Below, in pieces: positions 13,101 to 25,100 of a DNA stretch of 64,000 nucleotides. The notes under the pieces were generated by a model that had not been told where the DNA came from, did no database searches, and was given only the letters and a program-made list of their open reading frames with translations. A program made the translations under genes and the position numbers. This stretch comes from Fragum whitleyi (taxonomy: Eukaryota; Mollusca; Bivalvia; Cardiida; Cardiidae). Numbering within the stretch: the stretch's first letter is position 1; each line of letters starts with the position of its first letter. The DNA lies in contig OX411544.1 of the NCBI GenBank assembly GCA_948146395.1, forward strand, positions 40,965,419 to 41,029,418, read 5' to 3'.

Positions 13101-16100
13101 ATATTTCAATTTCAAAATGAGACTCTATGATGTGGGTACTCTTTTGAATCATCTTGGCGAAACAATTCCAATGAGTACCCACAAATAAGGTTTCAGCAAG
13201 GACTATTGAAATATTCAAATTTGAAATAAAAAAAAACCTCTATCTGTAGCTCTGTTTTTGTATTTTTTCTGAAACTTTTTTTGATTTTTGCACTAGAACT
13301 TTCGCAATGTAAAAGCTATTACTGCAAGATGTGTTTGTAACAAATATTGAGGTCATATGCAGAATTTGCATTAAGTTTCATGATTCTAGATCACTTGGTT
13401 CTTGAATTAGAGTCCAGAAATGAAAATTGAGCAAAAATTGACTGTGACCTTGACCTTTGACCTATGTGACCCAAAAAGGATAGGGGACTTCCTTGGGTCA
13501 TAAGCTACATTTGCATAAAATTTTATGATTCTAGGTCCCTTGGTTCTCAAGTAAGAGTCCCAAAATGAAAATTGAAATAAGACCCACTGGACCTCGACCT
13601 TTGACCTATGTGACCCAAAAACAATAGGGCAGTTCCTTAGGTAATGAGCATCATTTGTATAGAGATTCTTGATTCTACGTCACTTGGTTCTTGAGTTAGA
13701 GTCCAGAAACAAAACGGTCTACGGACGGATGGATGGACAGGCAGATGGAGGGATGGACAGATAGACAAACATGGTGAAATCAATTATATATCCCCCTATA
13801 GGTGGAGAGTAAAAAAACCTAAAATCTCATTGCCTAGCCTGCTTTTCACAAGACATTCCTCCTGTTATAATGACTTCAGCAGAATGTAGAGACTAAGACA
13901 AGCCTTCACTGATGTGCAGTCTGTTCTTAGGCTACACTGTTTACTCACTCTGTAATAATATTGTGACAAAAACTTGGGCCTAACTGGTTGAAATGTCCTA
14001 AAATTTAATAATTGTTCTTAACAAATTTCAAGTTAGACACATAAGAAGTAAAATAAAGAAATTTTCCTATATTGACAGCTCAGCCTATAAACATATAGAC
14101 AGTTACAACTGTTTTGAGCTGAGCTACTGATATGGACTTACCTCATTCCTTCTAACATATCCCTCAATACAAACACATTAATTTTGTCCTGTAACAAAAA
14201 ATTGGATATTTGTACATGTACTAAGATATTAACGACATTTTCGAACAAAACCTCATCAGTTCAAAATATTTTTCAACTAGAAATGACTTTTCCTTTTTTA
14301 TAAAATTATTATGAAGAGTCTTTCTTTGAGTGGTATCCCCAAAAGGACCTGTTCCTAATGCCAAAAAAGTGATATTCTTCCCCAAATCATGAAAAATTTC
14401 CCAAGTCATCAAAGTCAAGAACCTTGCCAAACTTTGAAAGTAAAATAAAGAATATAATGTGTTGTTTCTTACTTTAGTTGTAACTCAAATGTCTTAAGCA
14501 GAGAAGACTTTATGCTGTTAGTGAATTGTTAAAAAAACTTAAGTTTTCGTCCAAAGCCTTTATAATAATATTTTTCCCAATTTTTGAGAATCAATGCATT
14601 TATCCCAATATATCCAGTTTGGACCTGTTCCCTGAGAAAAAATGCTGCTAAGTGACAGGGATCAGAAACTCTTCAATTCCAAGATGGTCCCTTTTAACAA
14701 AAAAATTCCATAAATTATCAATATGTGACCTGTCACGCAAAAAAGGGACCATCTGGGAACTTAGTAAAATAAAAAATTGAAAAAGAGATTGGATCCAGCA
14801 TAGATCAACCGGAGGTCGCATTTCAAAAATTCTTTCATAGGTAGGTAGATTGATCATTCTAAGTTCAGCAAATAAGCAAAGTGGGAAAAGTTTTGATACT
14901 AGTCAGTCTGCACAATCCGCGCAGTCTGACTTGGGTCAACACTTTACACACTATCCAGATGATCCCTTTTTTGCATGATGGGTCACATATGCGAAACTGA
15001 ATGTGACCAGTCAAGCAAAAGGGACCATCTGGGAACTTTGTTGTATAAATACATGAAAAAGAGTTTGGTTCCAATACAGGTTTACCAGAAGTCTTGATTT
15101 AAAAATTCTATCACAGAATGGTAGATTCATAATTCTATATGCACAAAATGGGCAAAGTTCAAAAAAATTCCACTCAAGTCAGTCTGCACGGTCCACTCAG
15201 TCTGACTAGGGTCAAAAGTTTACGCACAATCTAAATGATCCCTTTTCACATGACAGGCCAATATTAATATTATTAATATTATCTTTTATGTTGATACATT
15301 AAAATGAGTATTAAAACAAAATTACGACTTTAACCTCAAATTAAAATTTGAGAAAATTTCAATTGAAACGAGAAAAGTTTTATAGCCTCGGGCCCTGATC
15401 ATTTTTTAGTCTCTGCAAATGTAAAACACCATAGAAAATGTGTATCAATCCTTTGTTATATTACAAGTTTAAATGATGTGTCATAGGTAGAAAGAGATTT
15501 TACAAAAATCACAGTCACTTTTTACTGAAAATCATGACATTTATTATCAAGAGGCCCAAGAGGGCCTAAATAACTCCACTGACTTAAACATCTCAAGATT
15601 TTAAAGGGCGATATTGCAAATAGAAGGTAATGAAAGTCACCATCATTCAGACGGAATTCTGACCTTTTCAATATTGATACTTATATACAAGCTATCAGAA
15701 TATACTCTACCCACCCATTCATTACAGAGGAGACTCAAATTAAGCACCATCCTGCCACAACCATATTTATGGGCCAATCAAAATTTAGCAAACAATTTTT
15801 GAAAAGGGTCATCAAAGGAACATTCTTGAACAGTTTCATTGAAATTGGCCAAGTGGTTCAGGAGGAGATAACATGTGAACATTTGGGTCTCAAAATAAGC
15901 CAGCCCTGCCACGCCTGTATCTATGGGCCAAACAAAGTTTGGCTGAAAAGGGTCACCCAAGGAATCTGGTAAAATTTCATTGAAATTGGCCCAGTTTTTC
16001 TGGAGGAGATGTTGATCGAAAATTATGAGTTCAAAATAAGCCTCGCCCTGCCACACCCATATTTGTGGGTCTATCAAAATTTTGTTAACTATTTTTGAAA

Positions 16101-19100
16101 AGGGTCACCAAAGGAACATTCTGATAAAGTTTCATTGAAATTGGCCATGTGATTTAGGAGGAGATGTCCTTCAAAGATTTCGGGCTCAAAATAAGCCCTG
16201 CCCTGCCATGCCCAGATTTATGAGCCAATAGAAATTTTTCGAACAATTTTTGAAAAGGATCACCCAAGGAACATTCTGGTAAAGTCTCATTGAAATCTGT
16301 CAATTGGTTTAAGAGGCCACCTTGTTCAAAGATTTTGGGCTCAAAATAAGCCATTCAATCATAACAAATCTTACAATTAAGTCCCCTGTCTCTAAAAGGT
16401 TTTTGTTCAGCACTTGTTTATACAGTAAAACCCCTCCTTCGGACCACCCCGGAAAAACAGGCACCCCGCTATTACGAACGATTTTTGACAGAACGGAATT
16501 GTTTGTTCTTTATTTTAATGGTCGGGAACCCTCTAATGCGAGCAACTCGCTTTTCCTAATTACGACCACTAATTGCAGTACAAACGCCGTATAACACACT
16601 ATTACAAACCTTGCTAAAAAGACCAGTAACTTCAGACCTCCGGATCGACCATCCGAATTTCAAGCTTTGCAAGTACGACACTAATTGGGGACGAATGGAT
16701 CAACAATGGATTATCGGATTTTTCGATATTGTGAAAAAACTGCTATTGTGTTTTGGTGTTATTTTCAACCAAACAACTTTAAGTGGCCAATTGTTTTGAT
16801 ACACTGCATTCGTCCATCAATGAAAGCTGTTTGTTACCTGGTTAACTGTAGTAAAGAAACCGAAAGCAATACTACAGTAATTCGGGAAACATACAGGTAT
16901 TCGTTTTCGGCGATCTGCAGACCGATTTTAAATTTTCTTATGATTGATAAGTTTCGTCTTTAGGATTTTACTAAATGTATGCGCTACATTTAAAGTTATA
17001 TGGCCTTTATTTTCATATAAATAATCCGAGGTAGGTTTTCAAATCAGATCAAATAAACAAACGTAATGGAGAAAAGAGCTATATTGAAAGAGAAAAATAA
17101 CTTTGCAAAGAAAGCAATGTCACTACGCCTACTCATTGAGAGTTTTGGTGAAGGGAAAAAGAGGTCCTCAGTTATGATTAGAAAGCAAAACAAACAGTTT
17201 AAGACATTTTTTGCAGCAGAAAAGTCTCTTCTATAATAGGGCCTTTGTCCTAGTTTTTGCATAAGCAATAAGAATTCAACTTAGTTTATACTCTCGAATC
17301 GAAGAAGATTTGTATCATTGAAATGAGCAATTTCAAAGAATCAATTTCTCCCTCTTGAAAATCAACAATTTAGTTTGGGTTGAAACAACAACAACAACAA
17401 CAAGTTTTACATGTAAATGCTATTTCATAGATTTAATTACGTAATGTAAAATACACGATTAAGTTTAAATCATTATAAGATAAACTTAATTACATAGTTG
17501 CTTCTATAAGCAATATTTAGTGTAGGAACTTTGAATGCATCCGACCAAACCTCAGAATTAAGACCACCCCGCTATTAAGACCACTTTCAAAAAGTACCCC
17601 AAGTGGTCTTAATAGAGGGGTTTTACTGTACTTACTTGGATTAAAGATGAATGTTATAGAACTACAACAAAATATTTTTCTAAAAACAATAAAAACAAGG
17701 CCAGTCTAGTAGCAAGGCTATAAGAGCATTGCTTTTGGGGAATCTGCAAGAAAAAGGGTTTCACTTATCAATTTTCAAACCAGTGGATCATCACAAAACT
17801 TTTTTAAGTGCCTATATATTCATAGGCACTTACAATAGTTTTTGATGACCCCTTAAAAAAGAGCCCCTTTACGTTTGACAAATCAACAAACTTACGTCTC
17901 TAACTTGATTCCACAGGTCTTCCTCTACAGAGTTGACTTCTAGAGGTGGCAGGGTGAACTTGAAATATGGCCGCAGATTTTTGTAGATATAAATATAGGG
18001 TCCTGAAGCAACTGCAATTGCTGTAAGAAACAAAATGTGTATTTGACCTTGACAGATGACCTTGACCTTGTCACATAATCTTGACCTTAGTACCATGCGT
18101 ATCATTGAGATCTATCTTCATACCAAATATGAGCATTGTATCTTAAATAGCCTGGAAAATATTGACAGTGTTAAGTTTTTTTGCTAAGTTTTGCAGTCAG
18201 ACAGACATACAGCGTAAAAACAATATACAAAATAGAATATTGATCTCCACCATTCTTTTCACATTAACAATATTTAAACACTTAAACCGTACCAGTATTA
18301 TATTACCATCGTTTGACAATGGAGACATAAGATCTCTCTCTGAAGTATTTTTTATTTCATGTAGTATGAAACTAATAATTTGCACTAAAGTGTAATATGG
18401 TTTTCTGTTTCATACCTCCATGAACTAAACTAGTGGTGCTTAAGCCAATTATTTTCTCCACAGGGCCCTGCATCTATTGATATCATTAAAAGGTTTCCCC
18501 TGCCCTTTTGTTTCAAAAAGAGAGGAAACTCACAAGCTAAAATCTGTTTGGTGAATAATTGTTTCCCCTATGCTTAAAAGCAATGTATTTGACACAAAAA
18601 AGTCCTCCTCTTATTCAAGCAGCATTGTAATTTGACCAAATTTGACTAATTGTACTTTATGAAAAAATATATAACAAGGTTGGGGGAATTGATAATTGTC
18701 AAGGCTCTGCCAAGACAATTATCAATTCCCACAACCATGTTAGATATCTTTTTTCATACAAAACACTAAGTATGTATTAAATATACCTTCATTTTGAATT
18801 TTAAATGTGCCAATTTTTTGTTTAACAGATCAACATCAGCATTAACCAAAATTCATTGAAACAATATTCATGTAAAATCTTATAGAAATCAAATTAATAT
18901 ATTTTTTGGTTCAAATAACATTATAGGAAGTAGGCCCACAAAATAATGTTTGACCGAAAGGAGAACTTTTTCTTAATCATGCGTGACCTTCCAAACTATT
19001 TTGCATCGGTGCGAGTTAAGGTAGTGGACCCGTAAAAATTCCACAACCTTTTGGATAACATTTTGGTAATGATTTAAAACAGACATACCTGGAGTGCGTG

Positions 19101-22100
19101 GTTCATGAGTGTCCATATAGAAAGTAACAACGCCTGTAGGTAAGTCTATAATGGTATTTTCACTCATTAAATCAGTACCTGGAATTTTAATAATACACCC
19201 ACTATTAAATACGGACGTCTATTTCAGGATGTGGAAAGACAGAATTTCACCACTTGTCCCTGGACAAGATAAATCTGATTTCTTACTTCTCCAGGATCAA
19301 AATGAACTTGTCAACAAACAAGAGTTGTCCGCGGACAACGTAGCTCGCCCTAACAGCTGCTTGTCACAAACAGCGCTTGACCGAAGCCCGAAGTTCAAAG
19401 TGGTTTCTTTCAATGTTAAAGTCCATGATCTAATATATATCTGTTTGAGTAGTAATTTAGAAATATAAAAACTTTTTTGTTTTAATTGCATGTATAAGGT
19501 TAGGGTAAAGTGAAAGCCTACAAGCAGATGAGGTTACCAATTGAATTTCTTTGTATCAAACATGAAGTTTTTTCTTTAAAATTTTTCTAAGTCCACAAAA
19601 GGTCAAGATCAAGGTCAAATTGTGAAGGACCTTGGTCTCTGTAGAAGCCTATCACCTAGTGAGTATGTGTATGAAGTAATAATGTCCCTGAGTAAAGCAT
19701 TTAGAAAATATAAGCAAGGTTAAATTTTTGGTTGAAGTTTTTCAGTTTAAATTTTTCCAAGTCCATAAAAGGTCAAGGTCAAGGTCAAATTGTCAAGGCC
19801 TTTGGTTTCTGGTGAACCTTTAATCTGGTGACTATGTATATGAAGTAATGATGTCCCTAGGTTAAAGCATTCAGAAAATATAAGCAAGGTTAAAGTTTTT
19901 TTGTAAAAGAATTTCAGTTAAAGTATTTCTAAGTTCATGAAAGGTCAAGGTCAAATTATCAAGGACCTTGATCTCTCACAAAAGCCTATCACCTAATGAG
20001 TATGTATATGAAGTTATGATGTCCCTAGGTTTAAGCATTCAGAAAATAATAAGCAAGGTTAAAGTTTTTGGTTAAAGTTTTCAGTTAAAGTTTTTCAAAG
20101 TCCACAAATGGTAAAGGTCAAGGTCAAATTTTGAAGGACCTTGGTCTCTGGTTAAAGCCTATCACCTGGTGAGTGTATATATGAAGCTATGATGTCCCTA
20201 GGTTAGAGCATTAAAAAAATATATGCAAGGTTAAAGTTTTTGGTTTAAGTTTTTTGGTTAAAGTTTTTCTAAGTCCACAAAGGGTCAGGGTCAAGGTCAA
20301 ATTGTCAAGGACCTTTGTCTATGGTGAAAGCCTATCACTAATGAGTGTGTATATGAAGTAATGATGTCTCTAGTTTAAAGCTTACAGAAAATATAAGCAA
20401 GGTTAAAGTTTTTTTGGTTAAAGTTTTTGGTTAAAGTTTTTGGTTAAAGTTTTTTTGAAAGGGTCAAGGTCACAGTCTAAAGGTCATTATGACATGGATG
20501 TTGGTCTCAAGTGAAAGCCTATGCCCTTATGAGTCTTTCTGTAAAAAATAAAGCCTCTAGGATAAATATTGATAGAAATAAAAAACTTTAACCTAATGTG
20601 GAAGCCGACACTGACGCTGACGCCGACGCCAACGCTGACGCCGACGCCCGATGGAATGACAATAGCTCTTCCGAGACTTTCGTCCCGGGCGAGCTAAAAA
20701 GTACGTAGATAAATATTGAGAAAATATTGTTTTTAATGAAGAAAATGCTGTAACCCAGCATTTTCTTCATCAAAGACAATGCTTTCTTCCTTTGGATACA
20801 AACAAAAGGATGACTTTTCTCTTAGATCTTTTTAGTACTGTATCAAGATTTGGTCTGGTATATACTTGTCCACGGACAAGTAGACTCAAAGAATGTACTT
20901 GCCCACATGTAGAAAAGCCCATGTCAGACAAGGCCGGCATGGAAATTCAATACTCCTGCTATTGAGCAACCAATTTTATTTACCAACAATTATAAATAGT
21001 CTCTTCAACGAAAGCAAAAAGGTGGGCATTTTTCAATGAACAATTGTTTATTACTAAATCTTATATTGATGAAACCCTTTGAGACAATTCTAATGTGTCT
21101 CTGACTTATGAAGCAATGAAAAATATCAAAATGACCGGTCTAATTCATCATGAAATATAATGTATTGACCTTGGTGTTTGATCATTTGGAATATGCCTAG
21201 GCCACTTCAGTAACATGCAACAGACCTCTAATGTATATAAGGGGGATGGGTATGTTACAAAATTGTGCATTTGTTAGGCAGAAACAGTCTAAGAAAAACT
21301 AGCTCTGCACAACAGGTGCTATCTTGAGATTTATATTTTCAAGAGTACTATTGAGACTCTAAAGGCAAATCATTCTGTAAATTCAAGATTTTTCAGCCAT
21401 TATTTCAGAATCTGAAGCTTTTCACATAAGAAAAAGAAGTTTTCACTAATTTGACTTAAATGAGTAAAATGGGGACTTCCTATGCTTTCACACAAAATTT
21501 GGAGGCCTTATGACATTTTATTTGACGTCATCTAAGTTTTTCCTTGATTTTCCAGTAATTTTCATAAAAGTCTGTCTATGTACATCCAAGGTTGATTCTG
21601 AGATTGGCCGAGTGGTGTACCGAATGGGAGTTCGATCTGTTAATTATGGACTCCTATTCATTCAAGACATAGAACTCTAAAGTAATGATTACATGTACTA
21701 TCAAAGCATTCATAACTCAATCTGTATTGATTACATTTGTAAGAACTTTGGAAATAATAAAAGTGAGTTTACAAGGGAAAAAGAATTACAGGAGACCAAA
21801 ATAGCCATGGTCTCTAGATTTTGGAGTTGGCATCTGGTTTTATTAATTTTTTTTTTTTTCGTCTTCTTTTTTAAAAGAAAATGCTCATACCCTTGATGTC
21901 AAATATTGAATTTTGGTGGTCCAGAATGGTTAAAATTGCTTGTCTTTTTCTCTTTTTACCAGGATTGGACAAAAAGGGATATCCGGGAGTGAGGGACTCC
22001 CTGTTTACCAAGTGATTTATCCTTCCATTTGCAAATGAGTCCTATGGACTCCACAGTTCATATGAGAATATTTAAAAAAAAAAAAAAAAAAACAAATGCA

Positions 22101-25100
22101 CAGAGCAGTGACCTTTCTAACACTTGCCAAAACTATAGATCTTTTCACCACAAAAGATAGTGTAGAAAACATTTGCTTGTATCCTTTGGTAAAGGGAAAA
22201 AAATCTTCTTTGGAATAACATTGTGGAAAAGAAGAAATTGCTTATAACAAGCAATTTCTTCTTTTCCACAATGTTCTCCCATTATGAAAATTTGGACTCC
22301 TTACTTTGAGCTTGGATTCCTTAGTTTCATGTGTTAGGAGTCCAACTGACTCCTTATTCTCAGAAGTTAGTGTCAACCCCCTGTTTACCTTTATAAACTT
22401 TAAGTTTCATGTTAAATGATCCACTTCCAAGATCAGCGATGATGAGTTTCCAGTCTCCATCTGCCTGGATGTCTGATAATGTTACACATTGGGTAAATGT
22501 GTACAGGGAGGCTATGGGATCTTGATAGGCATCTAGCCACTTAGTTGATCTTGATTTATGACCTTGAACTTGGTACCTACAGAAAGGTCTTGTCCCGAGC
22601 AATCATCATGTGAAAAATGAAGGCTGTATCATTTACCATTCAAAAGTTATGAATACGGTTTAAGTTTTTTCACACAAATGCCAAAGCCAATGACCATGCA
22701 CACGCCAAACACGAACAACGCCAAGCTGATCATTATGGCTCCAGTTTTCTTGAAAACTGCCAAGCTAAAAACAAATGGACAGAGCAGTGTCCTTTCTAAC
22801 ACTTGCAAAAACTATAGATCTTTTCACCACAAAAAAGTGAAGAAAACATATGCTTGTATTCTTTGGTAAAGAGAAAAACAAATCTTCTTTGGAATAACAT
22901 TGTGGAAAAGAAGAAATTGCTTATTTATAACAAGCAATTTCTTCTTTTCCACAATGTTCTCCCATTATGAAAATTCGAACTCCTTGCTTTGAGCTCTACC
23001 TCCTCAAGTCCAATTGACTCCTTATTCTCAGAAGTTAGTGTCAACCCCTGTTTACCTTTATAAACTTTAAGTTTCATGTTAAATGATCCACTTCCAAGAT
23101 CAGCGATGATGAGCTTCCAGTCTCCGTCTGCCTGGATGTCTGATAATGTTACACATTGGGTAAATGTGTACAGGGAGGCTATGGGATCTTGATAGGCATC
23201 TAGCCACTTAGTTGACCTTGATTAATGACCTTGAACTTGGTACCTACAGAAAGGTCTTGTCCCGAGCGATTATCATGTGAAAAATGAAGGCTGTATCATT
23301 TACCATTCAAAAGTTATGAATAAAGTTAAAGTTTTTTCACACAAATGCCTAAGCCAATGACCATGCACACGCCAAACATGAACAACGCCAAGCTGATCAT
23401 AATGGCTCCAGTTTTCTTGAAAACTGCCAAGCTAAAAACAAATGGACAGAGCAGTGTCCTTTCTAACACTTGCCAAAACTATAGATCTTTTCACCACAAA
23501 TAGTGTAGAAAACATTTGCTTTTATCCTTTGGTAAAGGGAAAAAAAATCTTCTTTGGAAGAACATTGTGGAAAAGAAGAAAATGCTTATAACAAGCAATT
23601 TCTTCTTTTCCACAATGTTCTCCCGTTATGAAAATTCGGACTCCTTACTTTGAGCTTTGACTCCTCAAGTCCAATTGACTCCTTATTCTCAGAAGTTAGT
23701 GTCAATCCCCTGTTTACCTTTATAAACTTTAAGTTTCATGTTAAATGATCCACTTCCAAGATCAGCTATAATGAGCTTCCAGGCCCCATCTGCCTGGATG
23801 TCTGATAATGTTACACATTGGGTAAATGTGTACAGGGAGGCTATGGGATCTTGATAGGCATCTAGCCACTTAGTTGACCTTGATTAATGACCTTGAACTT
23901 GGTACCTACAGAAAGGTCTTGTCCCGAGCAATCATCATGTGAAATATCAAGGCTGTATCATTTACCATTCAAAAGTTATGAATAAGGTTTAAGTTTTTTC
24001 ACACAAATGCCAACGCCAATGACCATGCACACGCCAAACACAAACAACGCCAAGCTGATCATAATGCCTCCAGTTTTCTTGAAAACTGCCAAGCTAAAAA
24101 CAAATGGACAGAGCAGTGTCCTTTCTAACACTTGCCAAAACTATAGATCTTTTCACCACAAAAGATAGTGTAGAAAACATTTGCTTGTATCCTTTGGTAA
24201 AGGGAAAAAAATCTTCTTTGGAATAACATTGTGGAAAAGAAGAAATTGCTTATTTATAACAAGCAATTTCTTCTTTTCCACAATGTTCTCCCATTATGAA
24301 AATTCAGACTCCTTACTTTGAGCTTGGACTCCTCAAGTCCAATTGACTCCTTATTCTCAGAAGTTAGTGTCAACCCTCTGTTTACCTTTATAAACTTTAA
24401 GTTTCATGTTAAATGATCCACTTCCAAGATCAGCAATGATGAGCTTCCAGTCCCCATCTGCCTGGATGTCCGATAATGTTACACATTGGGTAAATGTGTA
24501 CAAGGAGGCTATGGGATCTTGATAGGCATCGAGCCACTTAGTGGATTTCACCTCACTGTAAAAAATTATAAACATTCTCAGTCTAGTTAGTCACATACTA
24601 TATTTCCTCATATAATTGTGCCCTCCCTAATAGTAGCACCCCTACATTTTTTACAAATTAAAAACCCTCTTCAAATGCCTAAATTTTAAGAACTTTCTGA
24701 GACTTATTTAATCTTCTCTAATTTGAGATCATTTTCCTCTAAACAATCATTTATATGATTGTTTAGAGAAAATTTACCTCAAATTACAGGGAAAAGGGCT
24801 CAAAAGACATCAATCTTAATGTTTTTTTCTAATCAGAAAATGCAAACTAAATAAAAGTTCCCCGACCATGTTATATAAAGCTCCAGGAGGCATGTATTAG
24901 GAAAAATAAGGTAATAGTCTTTATCAAGGAATCTACAGATAGAGGGTGTATTTTGGATTTCAAATTCAAATATTTCATTAATTCAGACAGATTCAATTTC
25001 ATAAATGCAAAAAAAAATGTTGTGGGCACTCATTGAAACTTCACAATGAGTACCAACAACATTGACTTTTATCGAAGAAGGAAGATTTTAGACTGACTGG

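Larger units (their letters stand above)
22389..24555. repeat. Four-unit tandem array carrying BBS1 exon 2
   Basis: Donor-to-donor spacings are 667, 662 and 668 bp. Each unit holds an exon 2 copy, a dispersed-repeat fragment (gaacttggtacctacagaaa) and the right part of the hAT-like MITE. The units are nearly identical, including the noncoding parts, so the expansion is recent or maintained by gene conversion. The exon nearest exon 1 alone keeps the native upstream boundary. Confidence 0.9.
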
